A stretch of DNA of 64,000 bases from Pacificispira sp040217575 (GTDB lineage: Bacteria > Pseudomonadota > Alphaproteobacteria > UBA8366 > Aestuariispiraceae). Location: contig JAVJPW010000002.1 of assembly GCA_040217575.1 (NCBI GenBank), positions 186,001 through 250,000 of the forward strand, read 5' to 3'. The notes under the pieces were generated by a model. The model saw nothing but the letters and a program-made list of their open reading frames with translations, was not told where the DNA came from and ran no database searches. This document shows, one piece after another, positions 1 through 7,993 of the stretch (within the stretch, counting starts at the first letter, position 1; each line of letters begins with the position of its first letter). Position numbers and translations under genes: made by a program.

Positions 1-747
1 CAGGGCCGACGCTTCGTTCAGGCGGCTGTCCTCGTCTTCGCCGTCTTCGCCCTTGCCCACCAGTTCGATGGGGAATGGAATGTGGTCGGAGTAGGTCTTT
101 ACGATCCGGCGCAGCGCAGCCTCTTCCAGGAATTCCCTGGCGTCATCCTTCAGCGTCAGCGTGATTTCCGTACCGCGGGTCGCCTTTTCCGCCTCTTCGA
201 CGGTAAAGCCGGTGCGCCCGTCAGACGTCCAGCGCCAGGCCTCATCTTCGCCCGCGCGGCGGGACAGGACGGACATTTCCGTCGACACCATGTAGCCGGA
301 ATAGAAACCGACCCCGAATTGACCGATCAGGCTGACATCCTTTTTCTTGTCGCCGGACATGTTTTCGACGAAGGCGGCGGTACCGGACCGGGCAATCGTA
401 CCCAGATTGTCGATCAGTTCCTGACGCGACATGCCCGTGCCGTTGTCGGCGATGGTCAGCGTGCCCGCGTCCTTGTCCGCGATCAGGCGGATCTTGAAAT
501 CCGCATCGCCTTCGGTCAGGGACGGCGTCTCGATCGCCAGATAGCGCAGCCGGTCGCAGGCATCCGCCGCGTTCGATATCAGCTCGCGCAGGAAGATTTC
601 CCGTTCGGAATACAGCGCATTCGCCACAATATCCAAAAGTCGCCCGACTTCCGCCTGGAAGCCCATCGTCTCGGTCGTCTTGGTTTCTTCCGTCGCGGCA
701 GCGGCTTTTTTGGATGCGCCTTTCGTGCCTTTCGCCTTTGTTGCCAT
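1..747 (-). CDS. htpG: Molecular chaperone HtpG (Hsp90), N-terminal part
   Basis: Reading leftward from an ATG at 747, the frame stays open to the window edge, so only the first 249 residues are present and the C-terminus is missing. After a short Ala/Lys-rich leader the sequence shows Hsp90 GHKL ATPase features: an early ETMGFQAEV-like start, the ATP-lid region with SNAADA and DNGTGM motifs, and IGQFGVGFYS. HtpG is a cytosolic ATP-dependent dimeric chaperone. The next gene to the right is transcribed away from it, with about 120 bp between the two starts. Family identity is clear; only the extent is limited by the window. Confidence 0.95.
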   Translation of the reverse strand, partial: MATKAKGTKGASKKAAAATEETKTTETMGFQAEVGRLLDIVANALYSEREIFLRELISNAADACDRLRYLAIETPSLTEGDADFKIRLIADKDAGTLTIADNGTGMSRQELIDNLGTIARSGTAAFVENMSGDKKKDVSLIGQFGVGFYSGYMVSTEMSVLSRRAGEDEAWRWTSDGRTGFTVEEAEKATRGTEITLTLKDDAREFLEEAALRRIVKTYSDHIPFPIELVGKGEDGEDEDSRLNEASAL

Positions 748-867
748 TGGCTCAAGCCTCTCTTTCACAGTATGGTTTCCCGAATTTCCGGGCCGGATAT
801 AGTCGCTGAACACGGGCGACTCAAGACCACCGCCCGCTGTTGGACTTGCCGGGATGTCAAAAGCACC

Positions 868-1767
868 ATGGGTCAGCCGATTTTCGACAGAAGTTTTGAA
901 CCCCGCTACGGCGAATGTGTGATCCTGCGCCCGACGGTGCGCCGCATCGTCGCCCGCAACCCCAATGCCTTTACCTTCCACGGAACCGGTACCTACATTC
1001 TGGGGCAGGGGGACGTCGCGGTCATCGACCCAGGACCGGACGATCCGGCCCATCTGGACGCGATCCTGTCCGCCCTGATCGGTGAAACGGTGACCGCAAT
1101 CCTGGTCACCCACACCCACCGCGACCATTCGCCCCTGGCGGCTGCGCTTAAGGCCGCGACCGGCGCACCGACCTATGGCTATGGGCCCCATGGCGGCGAC
1201 CGGAACGCAGAATCGGTGGAAGAAGGTGCGGACCGGGATTTCGTGCCGGACCATTTTCTGCGGGACGGGGACCTGGTGTCCGCCGCCGGTTGGACGGTGG
1301 AAGCGGTGCATACGCCCGGTCACACGTCGAACCATCTGTGTTTTGCCTATCTGGACCGCAATGTCCTGTTTTCCGGTGATCATGTCATGGGCTGGTCGAC
1401 CAGTGTGATTTCCCCGCCAGATGGGGACATGGCCGCCTATCTGGCGTCGCTTCGCAAACTTCTGGACCGGGATGAGGAAATTTTTTATCCGACCCACGGC
1501 AACCCGATCGAAAACCCGAAACAGCATGTGGCCGATTTCATCGACCACCGTCTGGAGCGCGAAGACCAGATTTTGGCCTGCATCGCGGCCGGACAGCACC
1601 GCATCGACCAGATGGTGCCGTCGATTTATCGCGATGTGCCGGCAAAACTGCATCCGGCGGCGGCGCGGTCGGTCCTGGCCCACCTGATCCATCTTTGGGA
1701 GCAGGGACGGGTTGCCTGTGACGCACCATATCCTAAACTTGGTTCGGAATTTTCGCGGATAGCGTGA
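868..1767 (+). CDS. MBL-fold metallo-hydrolase (LACTB2-like)
   Basis: 299 residues. A zinc-binding motif THTHRDH (81-87: H82, H84, D86, H87) is followed by H152, D171 and H210, the full ligand set of a binuclear metallo-beta-lactamase fold. A C-terminal alpha-helical segment after residue about 215 fits the winged-helix tail of the LACTB2/glyoxalase-II-like group. The frame extends upstream to position 82, but that part lies antisense to htpG and looks non-coding, so I start at the ATG at 868. The substrate cannot be told. The isochorismatase-like gene follows after 51 bp and may be co-transcribed. Confidence 0.88.
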   Translation: MGQPIFDRSFEPRYGECVILRPTVRRIVARNPNAFTFHGTGTYILGQGDVAVIDPGPDDPAHLDAILSALIGETVTAILVTHTHRDHSPLAAALKAATGAPTYGYGPHGGDRNAESVEEGADRDFVPDHFLRDGDLVSAAGWTVEAVHTPGHTSNHLCFAYLDRNVLFSGDHVMGWSTSVISPPDGDMAAYLASLRKLLDRDEEIFYPTHGNPIENPKQHVADFIDHRLEREDQILACIAAGQHRIDQMVPSIYRDVPAKLHPAAARSVLAHLIHLWEQGRVACDAPYPKLGSEFSRIA

Positions 1768-1818
1768 ACATGGCCCGCCGTGGACCCTGCCATGGCGCCC
1801 GCTGATCGAGGACTTAGA

Positions 1819-2418
1819 ATGAGCGACCCAAAGACCTTGCTTGAACTTTCCGGCGCAGACACCGCGCCCGTGCCTCTTTCCCAGACCGCCCTTGTCCTGA
1901 TTGACTGTCAGGAAGAATACAGAAGCGGGTTTCTGCCGCTTCCGGGCGTCGACCGCGCGATGGAGGAGGTTGCGGAAATTCTGGACCGCGCCCGGACGCT
2001 GGGTGTGCCGCTGGTCCATGTCCGGCATGTGGGGAAACCCGGCGGGGCATTTGACCCGGGCGGGCCTGGCGGCCAGATCATGGCGGAAGTCGCGCCGATG
2101 GATGGCGAAGCCGTCGTCGACAAGGGGCTGCCCAACGCCTTTGCCGGAACCGCCCTGCACGAGGTTTTGACGGCAAGCGCGCGCGATACCCTGACCATCG
2201 TCGGGTTTATGACGCATATGTGTGTCAGTTCGACAGCGCGGGCCGCCCTGGATCTGGGATATCGCACCATGGTCGTCGACAGCGCCTGTGCCACCCGCGA
2301 TCTGCCGCGTCCCGGCGGCGGCGTGGTTTCCGCCGCGGACCTGCATGTCATGGAACTGGCCGCCCTGTCGGACCGGTTTGCGACAATTGCACCCGACAGC
2401 GCATCCGTCCCTGACTGA
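1819..2418 (+). CDS. Isochorismatase-like cysteine hydrolase
   Basis: 199 residues of the isochorismatase-like (cysteine hydrolase) superfamily. The catalytic triad is visible: D29 in VLIDCQ, K102 in VDKGLP and C135 in MTHMCVSST. The ATG at 1819 is preceded by a purine-rich GAGGACTT; an in-frame ATG at 1780 would add 13 residues without a better ribosome site. Relatives hydrolyse isochorismate, nicotinamide or N-carbamoyl substrates, and nothing here decides between them. The gene ends 30 bp before the convergent methyltransferase, and a GC-rich hairpin lies between them. Confidence 0.85.
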   Translation: MSDPKTLLELSGADTAPVPLSQTALVLIDCQEEYRSGFLPLPGVDRAMEEVAEILDRARTLGVPLVHVRHVGKPGGAFDPGGPGGQIMAEVAPMDGEAVVDKGLPNAFAGTALHEVLTASARDTLTIVGFMTHMCVSSTARAALDLGYRTMVVDSACATRDLPRPGGGVVSAADLHVMELAALSDRFATIAPDSASVPD

Positions 2419-2426
2419 CCCCGTAA

Positions 2427-2445
2427 GGCCCGGGCTTTCCGGGCC
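2427..2445. terminator. Possible hairpin between convergent genes
   Basis: A 7-bp GC stem (GGCCCGG / CCGGGCC) with a 5-nt loop sits in the short gap between the stop codons of two convergent genes. Neither side has a U-tract, so it is at best a weak terminator. Confidence 0.3.
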
Positions 2446-2447
2446 CC

Positions 2448-3230
2448 TTATCCCGGCTTCTGGCCGATCGCCGCCCAACAGCGATGCGGCACCGGCAGCG
2501 GATCATCCGGAAATTCCAGGTCCAGCAGCGCGGCATGGTCCGCATCGAACGCCGCGACGCCGGCCGCGTCCATCGACCCGCCGATCGGCGCACTTGCGCG
2601 GATGCGGCCGCGCCAGGATTCTTTGTTATAGTTCTCTATATGAGTGAAGGAGAAGGTTTCGATGCCTTCAAATCCGGCTTCCGCCATACCGGTCGGCCAG
2701 GCAGGATAGATTCCCGTCCCCCCGCCATAGGGCCAGTCCGGCGCATGGTCCAGAATCAGCCGTTCCGTTGCGGCGACGACATTGCCCGCAAGCGGCAGCC
2801 AGTCGAAATGGCATATCACCAGTTGTCCGCCCGGTTTCAGGATGCGCAGCACCTCCCCGAATGCCTTCGGTCCATCAAACCAGTGCCAGCACTGCCCCGC
2901 CGTTACGATATCGAAATGTTTTGCCGGTATCCCGGTATCTTCGGCACTACCAATTTGAAAGGTAATATTTTTCAGGCCCTCCGAATCAGCGATTTCCCGG
3001 GCCTGTACCAGCATGTCCGGTGCAATATCCACCCCGGTGACCGTAGCGCCGCGCCGGGCAAAGCCGCGGGCCAATGTTCCGGTCCCGGTGCCCAGATCCA
3101 GTACCGTCTGACCGGGGACACCGACATTTCGCCCGGCCAGTTCATCGAAGAATCGGTCGGGGAAACCGGCGCGATGCCGCGCATAATCGTCTGCGGTTGA
3201 TCCGAAATCGACCTGATAGGACGGCTTCAA
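2448..3230 (-). CDS. Class I SAM-dependent methyltransferase
   Basis: 260 residues with a Rossmann-type methyltransferase core. Motif I is VLDLGTGTGT (43-52), and the acidic residue ending strand 2 is in TGVDIAPDM (D68). A CWHW-containing segment after strand 4 is typical of the Methyltransf_11/UbiE-like families. The N-terminal DFGSTADDYARHR stretch resembles small-molecule methyltransferases of the SmtA/Tam kind. The acceptor is unknown. The gene stands alone on this strand and is divergent from the TPR-glycosyltransferase gene. Confidence 0.85.
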   Translation of the reverse strand: MKPSYQVDFGSTADDYARHRAGFPDRFFDELAGRNVGVPGQTVLDLGTGTGTLARGFARRGATVTGVDIAPDMLVQAREIADSEGLKNITFQIGSAEDTGIPAKHFDIVTAGQCWHWFDGPKAFGEVLRILKPGGQLVICHFDWLPLAGNVVAATERLILDHAPDWPYGGGTGIYPAWPTGMAEAGFEGIETFSFTHIENYNKESWRGRIRASAPIGGSMDAAGVAAFDADHAALLDLEFPDDPLPVPHRCWAAIGQKPG

Positions 3231-3323
3231 AGGCTTCTCCTATTGCTGTGCGTGCTCTACCAATGAAACATGTAGCCGCCCGGACGACCGGGTTAAACCG
3301 GAAACGAGTTCATCACCCCGTTC

Positions 3324-4880
3324 ATGACGTCACCCGACCTGGAAACCCTGATCCGCACGGCGCGCGGCACCCACGACCCGAAAACGCTGTCGGCCGTCGT
3401 TGTAGGCCTGCGCGCGGCAATGCTGGCACAGCCGGACCACCTTCCGGCCTTTCAGGGTCTGTCGGAAGCGCTTCGGCGCCTGGGCCGCGTGGCAGAAGCG
3501 GAAGCGGTCCTGACCGCAGCCATCGAACGCCACCCGGTCGACGCGCGGCTGCGCCTGATTCACGCCAGGGTTTTGGCCGACTGGGACCGGCTGGACGACG
3601 CGGCGGAAGCAGCGGAAGCGGCGATTGCCATGCATGCGGGCGACCCGGAAGCACTGACACTTCTGGCATCCATCCGCCTGGAACAGGGACGCCAGCCGGA
3701 TGCGGTCGCGGCGCTGGAACGCGCGGTCGCGCTCAGACCCTATACACCGGCACTGACGATGCTGGGCCGGTTGAAGCGGCTTTCGGGCGACCTGGACGGG
3801 GCGCTTTCCGCGCTGGAACAGGCGGTTGCCAATGCCGGCCGTCACGACGGGCGCGCCCAGGCCGATGCGCGGGTCCAGCGTGCAATAGCGTATTTGTGCG
3901 CGGGGCGTATCGCCGACGGATTCCGCGAATATGACTGGCGCTGGAAAACCGGCGCGCTGTCGAACCTGAACCCCGGTCTGCCGCCCTGGACCGGCGAACC
4001 GCTTGAGGGGCGCACGCTGCTTATTCGCGCGGAACAGGGGTTGAGCGAATGCCTTCAGTTCTTTCGCCTGGCCGGGCTGATCGACGGGGGCCGCGTCGTG
4101 TTCGAAGCGCCGCCTGAGCTGGTGCCGATCCTGCGTGCAAGCCACCTTGTATCCGACGTCGTCGCACAGGGCGAACCGCTTCCGTCGGCGGACTGTTGGG
4201 CACCGCTGCTGTCGGTCCCGCGGATCCTGAAGATCGATGCCGACAGCATTCCGGACGAAGTGCCCTATCTGCGGTCCGATCCCAGCCTCCTGGCCCCGTG
4301 GCGCGAACGCCTGGGTCCCGGACCAAAGATCGGGGTCGCCTGGCATGGCGGCGAACCCTTGTTCGAAGGGCGCACACGCCGCATCCCCCTGTCCGCCTTT
4401 GCCCCGCTGGCCCGTGTCGAAGGGGTCAGCCTTGTCAGCCTGCAGAAAGGTGCCGGCCGGGAGGAGGCGGACCAGGTTCCCTTCCCGGTCTATGACATGA
4501 CCGACGATATGGATGAAGGGGCGGGCGCGTTCCTGGATACCGCGGCAATCATGCAGAACTGTGCGCTGATCGTGACGGCGGACACCGCAATTGCCCATCT
4601 GGCGGGCGCGTTGGCCCGACCCTGCTGGACCGTCCTGCCGGAAGGGGGCGATTGGCGGTTCGGCTGGCACGCCAGCGACAGCCCCTGGTATCCGACAATG
4701 GAATGTCTGCGCCGCCCGCCCGGCGGTGACTGGCGCGACGTGTTCGACCATATCGCCCGGCGGGTCGCCGCAATCCGGGCGGGTCAGACCAGCGCCTTCG
4801 ACGATATGGACGGTCCCCGGGGCGAACCCGGCGACACGGAACCGGCATCGTCCGGCGCCGACAATGACAAATTAACGTGA
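3324..4880 (+). CDS. TPR protein with GT9-like glycosyltransferase domain
   Basis: 518 residues. The first about 190 residues form tetratricopeptide-like repeats (recurrent helix pairs with LGR..EAEA and LDDAAEAAEAA). From about 330 on, a heptosyltransferase/GT9-like fold is suggested by IGVAWHGG, a sugar-nucleotide-binding stretch with TADTAIAHLAGAL, and the following WTVLPEGGDWRFG. Relatives are bacterial TPR-glycosyltransferases of unknown acceptor; flagellin or surface-glycan modification is a common guess but is not shown here. There is no signal peptide, so the protein is probably cytosolic. It stands alone, separated from the next gene by a palindrome-rich promoter region. Confidence 0.78.
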   Translation: MTSPDLETLIRTARGTHDPKTLSAVVVGLRAAMLAQPDHLPAFQGLSEALRRLGRVAEAEAVLTAAIERHPVDARLRLIHARVLADWDRLDDAAEAAEAAIAMHAGDPEALTLLASIRLEQGRQPDAVAALERAVALRPYTPALTMLGRLKRLSGDLDGALSALEQAVANAGRHDGRAQADARVQRAIAYLCAGRIADGFREYDWRWKTGALSNLNPGLPPWTGEPLEGRTLLIRAEQGLSECLQFFRLAGLIDGGRVVFEAPPELVPILRASHLVSDVVAQGEPLPSADCWAPLLSVPRILKIDADSIPDEVPYLRSDPSLLAPWRERLGPGPKIGVAWHGGEPLFEGRTRRIPLSAFAPLARVEGVSLVSLQKGAGREEADQVPFPVYDMTDDMDEGAGAFLDTAAIMQNCALIVTADTAIAHLAGALARPCWTVLPEGGDWRFGWHASDSPWYPTMECLRRPPGGDWRDVFDHIARRVAAIRAGQTSAFDDMDGPRGEPGDTEPASSGADNDKLT

Positions 4881-4937
4881 ATTGAAGACGATAGCGTTGG
4901 CAATTCCGGCGCGCACGGCCATATCGTCCCCCGGAAT

Positions 4938-4976
4938 ACGGTTATAACCGTGCGCGTTCGCCGCTATACTAGCGGC
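4938..4976 (+). promoter_or_regulatory. Promoter with two palindromes
   Basis: Two perfect inverted repeats lie upstream of the small TPR gene: a 14-bp palindrome ACGGTTATAACCGT (4938-4951), and GCCGCTA-TAC-TAGCGGC (4960-4976). A TATACT hexamer at 4965-4970 can serve as the -10 box, with TTATAA at 4942-4947 placed 17 bp upstream as a weak -35. The palindromes would then cover both promoter elements, as operators do. Which regulator binds is unknown. Confidence 0.5.
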
Positions 4977-5000
4977 GCGCAACCCAAGGAGGCTCAACCC

Positions 5001-5456
5001 ATGCAGCACAGACTACCCGTCCTTGCCCTCATTCTCACCCTCGGCGTGGCCGCGCCGGCCACGGCCCTGGCCATGGGGTTCGGGTCCAGCAATGACGACG
5101 AAGCTACCTATGATATGGGCTATGAAAAAGCCCAGGCCGGCGACTATGCCGAAGCGATCGACATTCTGGAAGACGTGGTCGAGGATGACCCGGACAATGC
5201 GGATGCCTGGAATATGCTTGGGTACAGCTACCGGAATTCCGGCGATGCGGACAATGCCTGGGACGCCTACGAACGCGCCCTTGCCATCGACCCGAACCAT
5301 CTGGGGGCACACGAATATATCGGCGAATGGTACCTGATGCAGGGTGACGTTGCGTCCGCGCAGGCGCAGCTTGAGAAGCTGTCCACCCTGTGCCCGAACG
5401 GATGCGAAGAACTCGATACCCTGTCGGCGTCGATCGAAGCGGCGACCAATTCCTGA
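5001..5456 (+). CDS. Small secreted TPR protein
   Basis: 151 residues starting at the ATG at 5001, eight bases after a strong AAGGAGG. Residues 1-24 are a Sec signal peptide ending in ALA. The mature acidic protein holds about three TPR units (YDMGYEKAQAGDYAEAIDILE, then a second and third helix pair) and a C-terminal CPNGC motif that could form a disulfide. It is likely a periplasmic scaffold; no specific partner is indicated. Small TPR proteins of this kind are widespread in alphaproteobacteria. The gene is convergent with tag, the stops being 11 bp apart. Confidence 0.82.
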   Translation: MQHRLPVLALILTLGVAAPATALAMGFGSSNDDEATYDMGYEKAQAGDYAEAIDILEDVVEDDPDNADAWNMLGYSYRNSGDADNAWDAYERALAIDPNHLGAHEYIGEWYLMQGDVASAQAQLEKLSTLCPNGCEELDTLSASIEAATNS

Positions 5457-5467
5457 CGGCAAGAGCC

Positions 5468-6082
5468 CTATGCGCGGCGGAAATCGGTGGAAAAGGCATC
5501 ACGCGCCTTTTTCACCGCATCGCGCATAACGCATTCTTCGGCATGGTCGTTGATAAGCCCCATCGCCTGCATGAAGGCAAAAACCGTGGTGGGTCCGACA
5601 AAACGCCAGCCGCGCTTTTTCAATTCCTTTGAAATCGCAACCGACACCGGTGATGTGGTTTGCGACTGCGGCGGAAGGCCGTCCGGTTCCGGTTCATAGG
5701 ACCAGAAGAAGGCGGCAATCGACCCTTCGCGTTCCACCATTTCCACCGCTCGCTTGGCATTGTTGATCGTCGCTTCGATCTTGCCGCGATGGCGCACGAT
5801 CCCTGCATCCTGCAGCAGGCGGTCCACATCCGAAGGTCCGAACTCTGCCACCTTGTTGAAATCGAACCCGGCGAAGGCGGCGCGGAAATTGTCCCGTTTG
5901 GCCAGGATGGTGCGCCAGGACAGTCCGGACTGAAATCCTTCCAGACAGATTTTTTCGAACAGGCGAATGTCGTCGCCCACCGGATAGCCCCATTCCCGGT
6001 CGTGATAGTCGAAAAATTCCGGTGCCGCGCCACACCAGCCGCAGCGCGGTTTTCCGTCAGGCCCGGGAATCGTACCGCTCAT
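5468..6082 (-). CDS. tag: DNA-3-methyladenine glycosylase I
   Basis: 204 residues, close to the usual Tag length. The zinc site of the family is recognisable: C14 (RCGW), H27 (YHDREWG), H180 and C184 (DHAEEC). E48 in LEGFQSGLSW corresponds to the base-recognition glutamate. Tag excises 3-methyladenine from alkylated DNA. It lies downstream of tetR and the YciI-like gene on the same strand with a 32-bp gap, so it probably belongs to that operon. That would place base-excision repair under the TetR repressor. Confidence 0.95.
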   Translation of the reverse strand: MSGTIPGPDGKPRCGWCGAAPEFFDYHDREWGYPVGDDIRLFEKICLEGFQSGLSWRTILAKRDNFRAAFAGFDFNKVAEFGPSDVDRLLQDAGIVRHRGKIEATINNAKRAVEMVEREGSIAAFFWSYEPEPDGLPPQSQTTSPVSVAISKELKKRGWRFVGPTTVFAFMQAMGLINDHAEECVMRDAVKKARDAFSTDFRRA

Positions 6083-6114
6083 TTGTTTATCTCCGCTCTT
6101 CCAATTCCAAAATA

Positions 6115-6411
6115 TCAGGCGGCCAGAAAGTCCAGACGCGAATCCGTCCGGCTCGGCGCAATTTCCGCAATTTCCGGCGTCACGATGCCTTCCGCCACGA
6201 ACGGGTCTTCCTGTGCGCGGGCGGCCAGCGCAGCCCTTGTCAGCCCGTGGGCCAGGATCGCCCCGCCACGGGCGCCGCCCGCTTCGTCCGTCAGGGTGCC
6301 GGCCAGAATGAACACACCATCATCGAACCCCTTCTGAATCCATGCCTTGTGGCCGGCCATATGGTCCGCGGCGCGGCTTCTGTCGGCAAAATTAAGGTGT
6401 AGAATGAACAT
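6115..6411 (-). CDS. YciI-like protein
   Basis: 98 residues, starting at the ATG at 6411 inside the end of tetR (20-bp overlap) and preceded by GAGGGGGAA. The sequence MFILHLNFADRSRAADHM..H..W matches the YciI/YCII fold, a small ferredoxin-like alpha/beta domain with a conserved His. Family members are small dimeric enzymes or ligand-binding domains of mostly unknown substrate. The overlap implies translational coupling to tetR. Confidence 0.82.
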   Translation of the reverse strand: MFILHLNFADRSRAADHMAGHKAWIQKGFDDGVFILAGTLTDEAGGARGGAILAHGLTRAALAARAQEDPFVAEGIVTPEIAEIAPSRTDSRLDFLAA

Positions 6412-7003
6412 TTCCCCCTCCCGATCTGTCGGCGGCGCGCGCGACCTGGTCCCGAAGCCAGGCATACATGTCCTGCACTTCCGTTCGGACGAATTCATCG
6501 TCCTTGAATGCATTGGCCAGTGTGGCGATCCCCTGGCTGCGGGCCAGAATATGCAGTGCCAGCGCATCCGCATCCGGTCCGCGCCCCATGCGTTCGAACT
6601 GCCGGGCAAGCCAGACCCGAAAAATCGTGAAAAGCTCGTTCGCGCGTGACTGCGACGGATGACCCAGTTTCGCCAATTCAGACGTCAAGGTTCCGACTGG
6701 GCATCCATAGCTGCGGATGTCATCCGCATTGTCGGTCAGAATGTCGATGAAAGCCCGGATACGGTCTTCCGGCGTGTCGCCTGCGGCTTCCCAGCGGTCG
6801 ATCATGTCGCGGGTCTGCGCCAGGCGGCGGGTGATGACGCCGTCCAGTATCTCATCCTTCGATTTGAAGTGATAATAGAAATTGCCCCGCGAAATGCCGA
6901 CGGACCCGGCGATATCGGCAAACGAAGTATGGTCGAACCCCTGGCGATAAAACAGATCGTCCGCCGCCTGCAGGATCTGATCGTGGGTGTCGCCGTCGTT
7001 CAT
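6392..7003 (-). CDS. TetR/AcrR-family repressor
   Basis: 203 residues. The N-terminal helix-turn-helix spans about residues 8-55 (ILQAADDLFYRQGF, then SFADIAGSVGISRGNFYYHF). The rest is the helical ligand-binding domain. It is the first gene of tetR-yciI-tag. The 106-bp region upstream holds two identical-half-site palindromes that are the likely operators, implying autoregulation. The inducer is unknown; the tag neighbour suggests electrophile or alkylation stress, which is inference. Confidence 0.92.
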   Translation of the reverse strand: MNDGDTHDQILQAADDLFYRQGFDHTSFADIAGSVGISRGNFYYHFKSKDEILDGVITRRLAQTRDMIDRWEAAGDTPEDRIRAFIDILTDNADDIRSYGCPVGTLTSELAKLGHPSQSRANELFTIFRVWLARQFERMGRGPDADALALHILARSQGIATLANAFKDDEFVRTEVQDMYAWLRDQVARAADRSGGGNVHSTP

Positions 7004-7034
7004 AAGATGCCGATGTCCGAATGCGCCATAAATC

Positions 7035-7075
7035 TAGGACGATTGTCCTAATCCCTTAATAGGACAACTGTCCTA
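7035..7075 (-). promoter_or_regulatory. Twin TetR operator palindromes
   Basis: Two 16-bp inverted repeats of the form TAGGAC-N4-GTCCTA occur at 7035-7050 and 7060-7075. The arms are perfect and identical and only the four central bases differ. They lie 31 to 72 bp upstream of the tetR start, 25 bp centre to centre. This arrangement is typical for two repressor dimers covering an autoregulated promoter. Confidence 0.75.
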
Positions 7076-7109
7076 ACCCGTCAACAAAAAACGGTCGGGC
7101 TTGCGGCCG

Positions 7110-7868
7110 CTATTCCGCGTTCTGGTCGATCAGATAGTCGCGAAAAGCATAAAGCAGTGCCGAGATATCGGGGTTCCGCTGTTCCCAGACGGCATGCGCT
7201 TCGGGTGCATTGTCGCGGGTAAAGGCGCGAAAATCGGAACACCAGTGCTGTTCCAGCGCCTGACGGAAAGCGATCGAATCCTCACTGCCCTTATCCACAC
7301 CCAGATCCTGGTTGGCGCGTTCTTCAATCAGGTACGCCTCGCATTCCGCGTCCAGCACCCGCATCTGAAGCAGGCGCCCCTGCATGTGCTGGAAGGCATG
7401 TCCCGCGGTTTCGTGGGCCAGCACGGCCGCCATCCGGTCCAGGTCCCATTGAATGCCCGTCCGGCCGATGATGATGACAAAACTATAGTCGCCGGCGGCA
7501 GGGTCGTAGTAGCGCGGGAAATAACTGGCCAGATTGATGCTTTCCCAGGTTTCGTCGGGATGGCGGGCGTCATACAGGATGACGATATGTCCGGCCCGTT
7601 TCAGGTCGTCGAACCGGTTCTGGATCAGGCTGGACATATCCGACATCCGGTCGATCACCGCGCGAATGAACGCCACCGCATCCGGCGCCGGTGTCGTGCG
7701 CACGCCGTCGATCAACTCTTCTTCCGGTTCTTCCGCCAGAATATAGATGCCGCGATGGGTTTCCTGAATCCGTTCCGCCACCGCCGGACCCGAAAGGGAC
7801 CCCACCGTCAGCCCCGCCCCAAAAAAGAAAGTCACTGGATAAAATAAAGTCAGAACAACCCGGTACAC
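7110..7868 (-). CDS. Unknown exported protein with HEXXGH zinc motif
   Basis: 252 residues from a GTG at 7868 behind a strong GGGGAGG. The N-terminus is hydrophobic (about 5-30) and could be a signal peptide or membrane anchor. Residues 152-157 read HETAGH, that is HEXXGH rather than the usual HEXXH. This is followed by H161 and an acidic DAECEAY segment (173-179) that could supply the third zinc ligand. Family M49 (dipeptidyl peptidase III) has this motif form, but this protein is far shorter and I see no other M49 feature. A metallopeptidase of unassigned family is the best guess. It lies just upstream of tetR on the same strand. Confidence 0.6.
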   Translation of the reverse strand: MYRVVLTLFYPVTFFFGAGLTVGSLSGPAVAERIQETHRGIYILAEEPEEELIDGVRTTPAPDAVAFIRAVIDRMSDMSSLIQNRFDDLKRAGHIVILYDARHPDETWESINLASYFPRYYDPAAGDYSFVIIIGRTGIQWDLDRMAAVLAHETAGHAFQHMQGRLLQMRVLDAECEAYLIEERANQDLGVDKGSEDSIAFRQALEQHWCSDFRAFTRDNAPEAHAVWEQRNPDISALLYAFRDYLIDQNAE

Positions 7869-7883
7869 CGGAACCGCCTCCCC

Positions 7884-7924
7884 AAAATATAAAACCGCCC
7901 GACGGTTGTTCTACCATCGGGCGG
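7884..7924 (-). terminator. Rho-independent terminator of aceA
   Basis: Read on the minus strand, an 8-bp stem CCGCCCGA / TCGGGCGG with a 14-nt loop is followed by TTTTATATTTT. It lies 70 bp beyond the aceA stop codon. Confidence 0.75.
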
Positions 7925-7993
7925 ATAGTTTCGAACCCTTTTTCGCGAAAAAATCGCATCAGGCTCGATGGGAGCAAACTCCCGGACGGCCGC

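Noticed and set aside
82..867. In-frame upstream extension of the first MBL hydrolase
   Set aside because: It runs antisense to htpG and has no protein-like features; the conserved MBL domain begins after the ATG at 868.
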